A stretch of 64,000 bases of DNA. Source: Pseudo-nitzschia pungens (taxonomy: Eukaryota > Bacillariophyta > Bacillariophyceae > Bacillariales > Bacillariaceae). Below the pieces are notes generated by a model. The model was not told the DNA's origin. It searched no databases and saw nothing but the letters and a program-made list of their open reading frames with translations. The position numbers were made by a program, and so were the translations under genes. Positions 43,501 to 52,153 of the stretch are shown here, piece after piece (position 1 is the first letter of the stretch; the number at the start of each line of letters is the position of its first letter). Location of the stretch: NCBI GenBank assembly GCA_037355855.1, contig CM074758.1:7103001-7167000 (forward strand). The letters are read 5' to 3'.

Positions 43501-43739
43501 AGAATGCCATGGCTGGTGACCTCCCTGTGGCCTCTCCTGATTCCTCAACTGCAGTTCCTGCTGCCGGTGGTGGGGAAGACGCAGCCTCTGCATTGAGGCT
43601 TGGAGTTGCTGCAATTGCATTCTCCTCCAGCCATGATGCTAGTGTCAGTGATTTGAGCCATGCCAATGTTTCCACCAAATCAGCTCCGGCAACTCTTCCA
43701 TCCCTGCGACAGACTGGGTTTCCTTCTGATCATGGTTAG
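40548..43739 (+). CDS. ORF1 protein of L1 LINE
   Basis: The 1063-residue protein presumably binds LINE RNA, as ORF1 proteins do; no known domain is recognised. The start is the first in-frame ATG after the repeat array (MPPPPTKGWPTSHT). Residues 1-250 are low complexity (Ser, Pro, Gln), with a tandem GVLSDV-x-MLGTE duplication near residues 98-135. The central part (about 265-780) is more globular, with WCFYGKGPCSGK and conserved-looking aromatic residues. The C-terminal 220 residues are acidic then Ala/Pro/Ser-rich. There is no clear CCHC knuckle. The stop overlaps the ORF2 start as ATGGTTAG. Confidence 0.85.
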   Translation: MPPPPTKGWPTSHTASRKKRSSTPPSSARSASGTRSNKRPFVQKTPPRHSSVTSALTTPSPTLDTRSSSSSASSSSSSSLHGSSVDDMSSSSSESSSAGVLSDVDMLGTEPAPGDSLKTSSSAGVLSDVEMLGTESAPGESAPGDSAPGDSLQTSPLSTASQLGSQESGPPQSGTLSGSQSSDTLLSDPKLISSQSSGSQQQGSQLPGQQTSRHTPKGSGTSGKVPASSILKQSTLAFSSAQKDDPSQQQARQSQRQEALAAANRAHSASFFWCFYGKGPCSGKSPIPSAIHAFRKSPTGKRLWAGCPSPTHFFSKKEGTDKKSIHDICRTAIPPVYSQVFPDTPDWRNATVDSLASLASACFQGSAPAWTKQPPGQALKKCLIGLVKMSPECFDDLYCEGNLLPSTEGKVWWAANQVLGSHWHFKKRPPTPAPPVVDDAFTSKSSPSKSVSFLPGGGDATVLSSSAGHFLQRRGVCSSDSRAPVDVTAGTKCSHSSYVTLSLPRLMSQHPGELYDELLKSLKEALDLLWTVDKRLVLYVFPSRARLNPKAKPVTKFWTTLPDRKTLELYVAQLWLRSRTAPHLRFFLGHSASLEKLFSAQLLQRLRDRDMDLKYDHIQAPVIVTCGFLLGSYMQSFDLDHYNELLQTHPRFQACPIAVIRKNISLDNSRTPDPNPVLAAHVLCDATKRAQTVKLLKAQFNRCKPSDIASLPDGKFYKFIETATNPSDRPLPPSKLKTVRQAKHRQAKFIESHETAPVLGVVDLDLPVDLGQGLGLKTLRSVLLGIRTRDNWSWPLFLSVDTSSYRGEILALYNITTKAEAMAMLSFLPIILEAHYGSCVRQWFSSECLTEMEAYHWDAVANCVVETEPAADPMQDDSLPFFGDGDARDWELVDDDLSVDLAPDLTFDLDLHFNLQARADSGGGGFDDSQSMDTLATGTSNLTDVQASAPAGGVPTGGDPSNVAKADASPGIPPEVPPAVPDPPQNAMAGDLPVASPDSSTAVPAAGGGEDAASALRLGVAAIAFSSSHDASVSDLSHANVSTKSAPATLPSLRQTGFPSDHG

Positions 43740-46700
43740 CTCTTATGGTATGAGGTTTGATGGGATGCCTTCCACTCCAAATCCTATCAATGCTTCTACT
43801 TTTTCTCCCTTTTCCTCCTCCGCCTCTTCCCCTGTCTCTCAGTTTGTCCAATTAACTCTTCATGGAGACTCTCTTGCTGCTAAGGATTCTGACAGTTTTG
43901 GTCACTCCTTCCCTCAAGCTCCATCCTCTAACTCCACCATCATCACTTTCCAAAACATTGGACCACAGCGCAGAGCTGCCTTTATGTCCATGTCCAAGCA
44001 CAACTCCCGTCAATTTGTCAAGAGCAATGCCAGTGTGGCTCTTTTTGCTGAACATTGTTTGAATGAATCCAAACTCCTGCCATGTGATCTTTTCAATCGG
44101 CGCATGAAGAATATCAGTCCCTCAAGTTTTTCCTACCTTGCCAACAACAAGCATGAAGCTTCTGACTGTTCATGGCTTCAGCCTGGTGGTACAGGGTTTT
44201 CCATTGATCAACTGTTCAGTTCCCACAAGATTGCCCATGGGGCTGATCCTTCTGGTCTTGGGAGATGGTCCTTTGTCAAGTTTCAGGGCAGGGATGGTTA
44301 CACTGTCACTATGTTTTCTGCTTACTGCCCTGTTGAAAATGACAGGGACCTTGGTTCCGTCTGGAATCAACAGTACCGATACTTTCAAGCAGCTGAAAAT
44401 CTTTTCAGTCCCAACCCATGCATTCTCTTTCACAGGGATTTGACTGCTGCCCTTCAGGTCTGTCTGGGTGCAGGTGACCAGGTCATTCTTGGGATTGATC
44501 AAAATGCTGATGTTCGGACTGATGGCTTGTCTTTTGAGCTCAAGGCTCTTGGTTTCAGAGATGCCATTCTTACCCTTCATAGTCAGTCTTCTCCTCCTGC
44601 CACTCACAACCGCAACACTACCAGAACACCAATTGATGCCATTTGGGTCTCTGAGAATGTTGATGTTCTCAGGGCTGGGTATTGTCCCTTTGGTGGCGCC
44701 TATGGTATGGAATCGGACCACAGAATGCTTTGGATTGAAGTCTGTAATTGCAGCCTCATGGGCAAACACCTGCCACCTCCCGTGAGCTTCTCTCATTCCA
44801 AACTCCAGTCCTCCCACCCTCATCTGCGCCAACGGTATTTCAAGCGTGTCAGGCACAGCTTTCTCAAGGCTGGAGTGTTTTCTCTCCAAGCTAAGCTGGA
44901 ACACCTCCTGGCTCAGTTTCAGTCTGGGGATATTTCTGTGCGCGCTGATCTCATCACCACATATGAAGTCCTCCATGAAACCTCCACCTCTCTCAGGCTC
45001 TCTGTTGAACAACACCTTTGCCACACAAGAGCTGGTCTGGTTCCATGGTCCCCGAAGCTGCAAGTCTATCGTGATACAATTGACTTTTGGCGGCGTGTTG
45101 TTAAGCTGAGACAGGGTGTGTCCACCAGTCATACTGTTTTGAAAAGGCTGGCATGCAAGCTTTCTCTCTACAAAGGAGAACACTGTGATCTTTCCAGTGC
45201 TGTCCTCCACCTGAAACAAGCTTACAGGCAATACCGGGCAGTGAAAAAATTGGCCCCCTCTTGGAGAGACTCCTTCAATCAAGGCCTGGTGGATGCACTT
45301 CTTGCTGAAGGCAAACCTCACAACCAGAATGCTTCCCAGATTCGTGCCAGGATGCGCAGGGAACGTCTTCAAAGAGAGCTTGGCCTTGCTGCTAGGTCTA
45401 TTCGGGGACGTGTCAACAAGTCAGCTGTCTTGAGAGCTATTGCAGTTGGCCCTGATGGTGCTGAACAGGTCTTGGAGTCCCAGTCCACTATGGTTCCAGC
45501 TATGGCTGAATCCAATGTCCGGCGTCAACAGCAGTGTCTTGGCACTCCCTCCATGACTCCCTCCTTCATTCAAGATTTTGGCTACCTCGGCACAGCCCAT
45601 GCTTCTGCTCAAGTTCTTGATGGCACATATAATCCTCCTCCTGCCACTGACAAATACCTGTCTGAATTTCTTTCTTGTCTCAAAGTCCCTGCCTCTATTC
45701 TGAGTTTGCCTCCCTTTGACTATTCAGTGTGTCCAGCTGACAATGCTGCTGCCTGGAAACACCAGAGGGAACGCACAGCAAGTGAACCTTCTTGTTTGAG
45801 TTTTGCCCACCACAAGGCTTTTGCCCTGGATCCCCAGTTGAACAAGTTTGACACTCTACTGAGATCAGTCCCATTGATTGTTGGCTTCTCTCCTTCTGCC
45901 TGGCAGGTCATCACGGATGTTGAGATATTCAAGAAACCTGGTGAATATAGAGTGGATAAGATGAGATTCATCCAGTTGATGTCTCCTGAGTTCCAAATCA
46001 ACAACAAGATGATTGGCAGACGCATTCTTGCCCATGCTGAACGTGCCAATGCAGTGGCGGTTGATCAACATGGAAGCAGGAAACACCACAAGGCCATCAA
46101 CACCTGCTTGAACAAGAAGCTCATCTGTGATGTGTTGAGGCAGAAGCGCAGATCCGGTGCTGTTGCTATGAATGATGCCAAGGGCTGTTATGATAGAATC
46201 TCTCATCCCATTGCAGGTCTCACTCTCCAGAGCTTTGGTGTTCCTGCACATGTGTGTGAAGTTCTTCTGTCTACTCTGCAACATGCTAAGCACCACATCA
46301 AAACTGGTTTTGGTCGTTCCGGCCCTGTGTATGGTGATGAACCTGTTCCTCTCAGTGGTTGTGGCCAAGGCAATGGTATTGGTCCAACTCTTTGGGCCTT
46401 GGTGTCAACCATTGTCTTCCGAATGATGCAACAGGCTGGGCATGGTGTCCATCTTATCACTTCTTTGTCACTGCAACTGGTTTCTCTTGTGGGTTTTGCC
46501 TTTGTGGATGACACAGATTTGTTTTGTGCTGGCTCTGATTCCTCAACATCTGGTGAGGAATTGGCTGTTGATTTTCAGGGAGCTCTTGACCGATGGGCTG
46601 GTGGGATTATTGCCACTGGTGGTGCGATTGAACCTGCCAAATCCTTCTGTTATTTGATTGATTTCAAATGGAATGGATCCGGTTGGGACTATCGCTCCAT

Positions 46701-49572
46701 TGCTGACATGCCCGGTGACTTCTCTGTTGCCGACAAAAATGGCAATCGCGCTACCCTGGATCGTTTTGAAGTTGACCATGCTGACAAGACCCTTGGGGTT
46801 TTTATCTCCATGGATGGCAATGAGGAAGCACAGATTGCTCACATGAAGTCACAGTCTCAGTCTTTTGGCTCTCAGCTCAAGGCTTCCAAGTGTGAGAAGA
46901 GGGCATCCCTCTACACATTCAAGTATTCTTTCATGAAGTCTGTTGAATACCCCATGCCTGTCACGCAACTTGATGAGGCCACTTGGACTAAGATAATTCA
47001 CCCAGCTCTTGTTCCTGTGCTGAATAAAGCAGGGATGTCACGGACATTTCCCAGACATGTATTCTATGGTCCTTCCCTCTATCAAGGCTTTGGTTTCATT
47101 CACCCCTACCTCCTCCAAGAGTTCAGTCATATTGCCACCCTCTTTCAGGAATCTGTCCGGTCCTCCCAAACTGGTAGGATTCTCAGGCTAACTGCTGAGT
47201 CTCTACGGCTCGAACTTGGCATTCCTCTCCATCTTGGTGTCACACCATATCATCCTTTTGCTTCCTATGTCACTCCCTGCTGGTACAAACATGTGTGGAA
47301 GTTTTTCTCTGTTCACCCTGTGAGCTTGTTTGAAGACTTCCCAGATCTTCCCCTGCTACGTTCCAATGACTGCTATCTCATGCAAGCCTTTGTCAACGCT
47401 GGCTTCAGAGGTGCTGACTTGTCCCTCTTGAATCACATGCGCATGTCACTCAAGGCTATCTCCCTTGCTGACATTTGTACTCCAGATGGGAAGAGACTCT
47501 CTCCCATGGCTTTCCAGCTGATATCCTCCAATCACTTGAGGGATCATCTTGACTGGCCGAGATGTCCTCCATCTTGGCCTCCAGCAGCAAAGCGCTTATG
47601 GACTAAGGCACTTCAGACCTGTTTTCTTCCCCCTTGTCCACCCCCTGCAGCCAGGGCACTAGCTCCTTCTTTTCATCTTGGGCCTTGGCTCTCTCCCCAG
47701 ACAGCTTCTCTTTGGCCTTGGTTTTTGTCTCCATCCACCAACAGAATATTCTTCAAAACTTCTACTGGCTGGACTGTGAGCACCTCCCAGGGCAGGGGCA
47801 GATACAGGGTCACTGCTGAAATCCTTTCTGACAAACCAGCCTGCGCTGATGTGCTTGTCTGCCCTGTTATTTGTGGCCAAGTTGTCCGCGTTGTCGGGTC
47901 TTCAGCCTTTGTTTCTGAACCTCCTGACAAGGATCCTCTGGAGTACAATCCATTTGATTCTCTTCCAGACTCCCCGGCAGATGCCTTTGACGCACTCTGT
48001 GCGTCTCCAAGGGTACTTCTCCACACATATTCCCTACCACAGGCTGGCTGTCAGCACATTGTTGATGCTATCCAGAGTGGTACTGCCAGTGCTGTATGTG
48101 ATGGTTCATTTGATCCGGAACTTCTCAGAGGAACTTCTGCTTTCATCCTGTCACCCAATACCTCCACCAAGTCTGCTTCATTGTTCCTCACTGGCTGTAA
48201 TTTTGTCAGTGGATCCCCTGAGGATCAGTCATCCTATAGGAGTGAACTGGCAGGTATCATTGGGGTTCTCACCTGTTGCACTGCTCTGGTGAGTATCTTT
48301 GATATTGCTTCTGGCTCTATCACCATTGCTCTGGATGGTGACACAGCTCTCAAACAGGCTGAGGGATCATGGCCATTGGTTATTTCCCAGAAGTCTTTTG
48401 ATTATGTTTATGTCATCAGAAACATGATTTCTGCCCTGCCAATCTCTGTGCACTTTCAGTGGGTTCAGGGCCATCAAGCTGGAATCTTTCTTGATTGGTG
48501 GGCACTTCGCAATCATCAGGCTGACAGCATGGCCAAGGCATTTCTCTCTGTCCATAGAGCTTCTGCCCATCACTATCCCAGACTTGTGTTTGAGCCCTGG
48601 GCATTTTCTCTCAATGGATGCAAGTGTTCAAGGTTTGATCAGAATGCTCTGCATGTTGCCATTTCTGGTCCTCCTCTTCTTAAATATTGGCAGACCCACC
48701 ATGATATCCCCATTCCACAACCTGTTTTGGGTTCCATCCATTGGTGTGCCCATCTGTCTGCCTTCAAGCGACTCCCTCCTGGCATGCAAAGGTGGTTTGT
48801 CAAATTTGCTTCTGGCAGCATTGGTGTTGGCAACCAACTACTTCACTACCAGTATCAGGATCACTCCAGGTGCCCATTGTGTGATGCAGACAATGAGAAG
48901 GTTTCTCATGTGCTCTCCTGCAAGGACACTGGGGCAGTACAGCACAGTGTGTCTGCCTTCAAGGGACCCCTGCAGAAGAGGCTTGAAGTTGAACAAACTG
49001 ATCCATCATTGGTTGCTGCCATTGTGGATCTTCTCACAAGAGTTCGGAAGGGCCAGAGAATTTATCCATCATCCTACTCCCTTGCAATTGCTTCTGCTGT
49101 CAGGGCACAGAGGACTATTGGTTGGCACAACTGGCTTCTTGGTAGGTGGTCTCCTCGCTGGTATCAAATCCAGGCTGACTACTACTCCCACATTGGAAGC
49201 AAGCGCTCTCCCAAACGTTGGGCTACAGCTATCATCCATCAGTTCTTTCTTACCTCCTGGGATCTTTGGACTTATAGGAATGAACGACTCCATGGTCCTG
49301 GGGGTACCCTTGATGCTGAACAACACCAATCTCTTGATGCTTCCATCACCTCAGAATTGGCGATTGGTGCAGCTGGTGCACTTCCCCAGTCACACTCCCT
49401 GTTACAAACCCCTTTCCAAGTCCTACAAGGTTACACCCTGACTGCCAAGCGGCAGTGGCTTGCAACCATCCACCTTGCAAGGAAGCAGTATGCAGCGCCT
49501 GTCCCACCAGTGCAGCCATACCAACAAGAGGCTGCTCTTCTCAGAGCCTGGCTTACTGGACCTCAGGGTTGA
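43732..49572 (+). CDS. ORF2 of L1: endonuclease, reverse transcriptase, RNase H
   Basis: The protein has 1946 residues. The N-terminal APE-like endonuclease nicks target DNA: GIDQNAD near residue 253, a T-x-x-R-x-PIDAIWVS segment near 300, and SDHRMLW near 328. The reverse transcriptase has MNDAKGCYDRISH near 812 and the FVDD active site near 922 in place of the common YADD, with a G-QGNGIGPTLW block between. RNase H has CDGSF near 1455, SELAG near 1503, LDGDTAL near 1533 and NHQADSMAK near 1595, so all four acidic residues appear present. A C-terminal CPLCDADNEKVSHVLSC finger (C-x2-C-x8-H-x4-C) lies near 1713. The ATG is chosen at 43,732 because it overlaps the ORF1 stop. The frame is uninterrupted. 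Confidence 0.95.
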   Translation: MVSSYGMRFDGMPSTPNPINASTFSPFSSSASSPVSQFVQLTLHGDSLAAKDSDSFGHSFPQAPSSNSTIITFQNIGPQRRAAFMSMSKHNSRQFVKSNASVALFAEHCLNESKLLPCDLFNRRMKNISPSSFSYLANNKHEASDCSWLQPGGTGFSIDQLFSSHKIAHGADPSGLGRWSFVKFQGRDGYTVTMFSAYCPVENDRDLGSVWNQQYRYFQAAENLFSPNPCILFHRDLTAALQVCLGAGDQVILGIDQNADVRTDGLSFELKALGFRDAILTLHSQSSPPATHNRNTTRTPIDAIWVSENVDVLRAGYCPFGGAYGMESDHRMLWIEVCNCSLMGKHLPPPVSFSHSKLQSSHPHLRQRYFKRVRHSFLKAGVFSLQAKLEHLLAQFQSGDISVRADLITTYEVLHETSTSLRLSVEQHLCHTRAGLVPWSPKLQVYRDTIDFWRRVVKLRQGVSTSHTVLKRLACKLSLYKGEHCDLSSAVLHLKQAYRQYRAVKKLAPSWRDSFNQGLVDALLAEGKPHNQNASQIRARMRRERLQRELGLAARSIRGRVNKSAVLRAIAVGPDGAEQVLESQSTMVPAMAESNVRRQQQCLGTPSMTPSFIQDFGYLGTAHASAQVLDGTYNPPPATDKYLSEFLSCLKVPASILSLPPFDYSVCPADNAAAWKHQRERTASEPSCLSFAHHKAFALDPQLNKFDTLLRSVPLIVGFSPSAWQVITDVEIFKKPGEYRVDKMRFIQLMSPEFQINNKMIGRRILAHAERANAVAVDQHGSRKHHKAINTCLNKKLICDVLRQKRRSGAVAMNDAKGCYDRISHPIAGLTLQSFGVPAHVCEVLLSTLQHAKHHIKTGFGRSGPVYGDEPVPLSGCGQGNGIGPTLWALVSTIVFRMMQQAGHGVHLITSLSLQLVSLVGFAFVDDTDLFCAGSDSSTSGEELAVDFQGALDRWAGGIIATGGAIEPAKSFCYLIDFKWNGSGWDYRSIADMPGDFSVADKNGNRATLDRFEVDHADKTLGVFISMDGNEEAQIAHMKSQSQSFGSQLKASKCEKRASLYTFKYSFMKSVEYPMPVTQLDEATWTKIIHPALVPVLNKAGMSRTFPRHVFYGPSLYQGFGFIHPYLLQEFSHIATLFQESVRSSQTGRILRLTAESLRLELGIPLHLGVTPYHPFASYVTPCWYKHVWKFFSVHPVSLFEDFPDLPLLRSNDCYLMQAFVNAGFRGADLSLLNHMRMSLKAISLADICTPDGKRLSPMAFQLISSNHLRDHLDWPRCPPSWPPAAKRLWTKALQTCFLPPCPPPAARALAPSFHLGPWLSPQTASLWPWFLSPSTNRIFFKTSTGWTVSTSQGRGRYRVTAEILSDKPACADVLVCPVICGQVVRVVGSSAFVSEPPDKDPLEYNPFDSLPDSPADAFDALCASPRVLLHTYSLPQAGCQHIVDAIQSGTASAVCDGSFDPELLRGTSAFILSPNTSTKSASLFLTGCNFVSGSPEDQSSYRSELAGIIGVLTCCTALVSIFDIASGSITIALDGDTALKQAEGSWPLVISQKSFDYVYVIRNMISALPISVHFQWVQGHQAGIFLDWWALRNHQADSMAKAFLSVHRASAHHYPRLVFEPWAFSLNGCKCSRFDQNALHVAISGPPLLKYWQTHHDIPIPQPVLGSIHWCAHLSAFKRLPPGMQRWFVKFASGSIGVGNQLLHYQYQDHSRCPLCDADNEKVSHVLSCKDTGAVQHSVSAFKGPLQKRLEVEQTDPSLVAAIVDLLTRVRKGQRIYPSSYSLAIASAVRAQRTIGWHNWLLGRWSPRWYQIQADYYSHIGSKRSPKRWATAIIHQFFLTSWDLWTYRNERLHGPGGTLDAEQHQSLDASITSELAIGAAGALPQSHSLLQTPFQVLQGYTLTAKRQWLATIHLARKQYAAPVPPVQPYQQEAALLRAWLTGPQG

Positions 49573-49870
49573 TTACACTTTGTACCTTGGTTTTGTCTTC
49601 TGTTCCTGCTTCTTATCCTGTCCCATCCCTTTTGATACTGGATCTTATCCCAATATCTTCATTCCCATTTCACTTTATCTCAATTCCCTATTTTGTGGGA
49701 CTTGTTTGTCTTTTCCCTGCCTGATGTTCAAGGTTTGTTTGAAAATTTGTCGTTCTGCCACTTGGGGTCCTGACTCTATGATGGAGGCGACGTTAAAGTC
49801 TGGTTACAGACTGAGTAATTTAGTTTCACCTTTGGTGATTAAAGTTATTTAAATACGTATATTATTATTA
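49573..49870 (+). promoter_or_regulatory. L1 3' UTR with stem-loops and ATT tail
   Basis: It holds AGTCTG-GTTA-CAGACT (49,797-49,812) and TCACC-TTT-GGTGA (49,826-49,838), then TAAATACGTATATTATTATT. Both stem-loops are conserved in S1, S2 and the copy at 1-191. These are the best candidates for the signal recognised by the LINE RT. Confidence 0.75.
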
Positions 49871-49890
49871 TTGCTTGTATCCCCCAATTT

Positions 49891-50200
49891 CTTCTTGGGA
49901 GTATTGGAATTCTTCGGGATCCAAAGGGTCCTTGATTATGTCGCTCTGGGCATCTGTGGTGAGGCAGCGTCCGAAGTGGGTTAGATAGATGCTGATTGGT
50001 AGCTGGAGATAGGTGGCAGCATTTCTGAAAGACTCTTCTACAAAGAGCAATTCTTCTAGCCCTCCGGTCTCCGTGAAGAGAGGGACCTTCATGCTGTCGG
50101 TTCGGTCCTCATCGACGTTGTACAGAGTAAATAGCTTGGGCTTGGTTCGATCGAAGGAGCTCTTGTAGGTGATGGGGGGGTCTCTGTAGATACCGGACAT
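49891..50200 (-). pseudogene. gag: Gag of A3, N-terminal part
   Basis: The ATG at 50,200 starts MSGIYRDPPITYKSSF, collinear with A4 (MSSIYREPPVSYKSSF). The frame runs to the LINE target duplication and continues at 38,101. The conserved GGLEELLFVEESFRNAA block is present. Confidence 0.92.
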
Positions 50201-50304
50201 CTTGTTGGAGATACAACGTGCCTCTGTTGTTGAGGATAAGGGTTGTTTATTCAATTGTTTTGGTTCAGTACTGAGTTCTACTGTTTTCCTACATTGAAGA
50301 TAAA

Positions 50305-50316
50305 CAGTAATTACTG
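50305..50316 (-). promoter_or_regulatory. Palindrome at the primer-binding position of A3
   Basis: CAGTAATTACTG directly abuts the 5' LTR at 50317. Confidence 0.7.
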
Positions 50317-50578
50317 TGTTACACTCTAAGGTAGAAAATTGGAGTAGTATTAAAATTGTGACTAAAGTTTCAACTCTTAAGCGAGCGTTACGATTTTCAT
50401 GTGAACGTTTGAATATACAAACGCGCGCCGTGCTCGTATTTTGAATAACGGCACACATGCATTGCTGGAGCGTCCGGCGTACAGTTTGAATATTTGTATT
50501 CAAACACCGGTCAGCTCGTATGTGGGATTCGGTTAATTATTTAATCGTGATTCATGCTCGCTACGCTAGCATGTCACA
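50317..50578 (-). repeat. A3 5' LTR (262 bp)
   Basis: Identical by eye to 33157-33418; followed by target duplication TTGTC. Confidence 0.93.
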
Positions 50579-51054
50579 TTGTCCTCTGGAACTATGATCG
50601 TAAAGACGTCAATTAAGTTGTATTTGGTCAGATTCCTTCGGTTCTCGTCAAGTAGTTTGCTGATGGAGTGTGTGTTAGTCAGCTTTTCCGGATCATTCTT
50701 CGATATGATGATTGAGTGAAATGGTTGTTGCTGTTTCGATTCGATGCGCTTGAGCAAGTCCATCTTGTCACTCTTGCTAAGTCCTTTACGGTAGGTCTTG
50801 GTGTAGAATGCGGAGTTGGTAACCTTTTTTGTAGCTTTCGGAGCTATCTTGATTTCAATGCCGTTTAGAACGTATTTGGGGCCTTTGGGGCCTGTGTTAT
50901 TGGGTATGGTGTCGGTAGTCATTCTTTCTGGGACGGGTCCTCGGTTTTGTTCGAAAATTACTTCCTCTTCGTAATGGAAGGTAAATGGGTTAAGTTCTGT
51001 TCGTGTTTGATCTTGCGACGATGGATTGGGTTGTAGTTCCGCTTCGGTATCCAT
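50579..51054 (-). pseudogene. gag: Copia-C gag, N-terminal part
   Basis: The ATG at 51,054 starts MDTEAELQPNPSSQ. The frame is open to the A3 target duplication and continues at 33,156. It holds an acidic, polar N-terminus and the block KMDLLKRIESK. It was intact until A3 inserted. Confidence 0.85.
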
Positions 51055-51440
51055 TCGCTTAAGTTGTTAATGTTCTCGGAGGTAACGTAAATGAGTTAGC
51101 TTGGGCTCATAACCAGCCGTGATATTCCAGTAGATACGACTACTGTGTGAGAGTGTAGGATTGATAACAAAGAGTTTTCTTAGATTATGACATTGACTTG
51201 ACCCATTATGACATTGACTTGACCCATCTGGGGTTCTTTAATTCACTATAATTTCTTTCTTCTTTCACATGTACACGAAGATATGCTAATTTCACTTCAA
51301 CTGAGTTATTCCCGTGTGGAATGTTCTTTCAATCACGAATCCGTCGATTCTATGTAGCCTTACTTTTTCTTTACGATTTACGATTTCTTCAAATTTTAGT
51401 GATTCGAAATACCTTACTACGTACGGTAGTTTTGCTGCGT
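51055..51440 (-). other. Probable 5' leader and LTR remnant of Copia-C
   Basis: Non-coding sequence upstream of gag. On the minus strand at about 51,120-51,100 it reads TGGTTATGAGCCCAAGC. This begins TGG and could be a primer site complementary to a tRNA 3' end. It includes a direct duplication of ATTATGACATTGACTTGACCC (about 51,185-51,225). The LTR borders cannot be set because the 3' LTR is outside the window. Confidence 0.4.
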
Positions 51441-51490
51441 TCCCAATCGCTACTGTACCGGTACCGGTAGTCTTGTAGTAAGGTTAGTAG

Positions 51491-51945
51491 GTCTGGTTTG
51501 CAACCGGTACTGTACTCTCAGCCATTAAAAATGATCCCATACGTTAAAAAAATGAGGCGTACTTAGGAACGTACCTATGTATACATACTATGTAGTAGGA
51601 GTTTCACAGGCGCATAGCGCGCGCAACTACGGTTGCATTTTGCTGATACTGTAAACGTATGAGTACACGTAAGGCTTACCTCGCACTGGTACCGGTACTT
51701 CGGAAGAATAGATAATGCACGACGCGTGGAATTCAAAATGAAGCAATCAACTACTAACCTTACTACAAGACTACCGGTACCGGTACAGTATCAGCAAAAT
51801 GCAACTGTAGTTACGCGCGCTATGCGCCTGTGCAACTCCTACTACATAGTATGTATACATAGGTACGTTCCTAAGTACGCCTCATTTTTTAACGTATGGG
51901 ATCATTTTTAATGGCTGAGAGTACAGTACCGGTTCCAAACCAGAC
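51491..51945. repeat. D5: large inverted repeat (foldback-like)
   Basis: The arms 51,491-51,652 and 51,784-51,945 (about 162 bp each) are near-perfect complements around a 131 bp spacer. An extra block (CTGTACCGGTACCGGTAGTC and onward) lies outside the left arm (51,460-51,490) and, inverted, inside the right arm (51,752-51,783), so the order is permuted. No coding. The remaining bases to 52,153 hold nothing recognisable. Confidence 0.85.
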
Positions 51946-52153
51946 CCCCTTAACATTGCTGAAACAGTAGTTTGTTTCTCCGTATATTAACACGGAGGTG
52001 CGCAACCGTCAGTTGCATTATTAAAGACAGGATTCATGTCTATCAAAATTTTATTAAAGACGGGAACGAAATTTCTCTCGTTTGCGTCTCCAAATGCTTC
52101 ACAAAATACCCTGTAATCCACCTTTTGCTCACTATTTCACAGAAAAAAACAGC

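Larger units (their letters stand above)
38102..49870 (+). mobile_element. L1: full-length APE-type LINE with RNase H
   Basis: The 11.8 kb non-LTR retrotransposon lies between a 20 bp duplication TTGCTTGTATCCCCCAATTT (38082-38101 and 49871-49890; the first TT may belong to the ATT tail). It has a 2.4 kb repeat-rich 5' UTR, ORF1 (40,548-43,739), ORF2 (43,732-49,572) with endonuclease, RT, RNase H and a Cys/His finger, a 0.3 kb 3' UTR and an ATT-repeat tail instead of poly(A). Both ORFs are open. The domain set fits the I superfamily of LINEs; the clade is undetermined. It inserted in A3 gag and is among the youngest insertions. Confidence 0.95.
33157..50578 (-). mobile_element. A3: Ty3-like LTR retrotransposon, host of the full-length LINE
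   Basis: Target duplication TTGTC (33152-33156 and 50579-50583); 262 bp LTRs that I read as identical. The element without the LINE is about 5.6 kb. gag is split by the LINE. pol has a 5-nt deletion and an in-frame stop near its 3' end. It is dead although its LTRs look new. Confidence 0.95.

Noticed and set aside
44170..45372. 400-codon minus-strand open frame within LINE ORF2
   Set aside because: Antisense shadow of the endonuclease region, which carries clear catalytic motifs on the plus strand.
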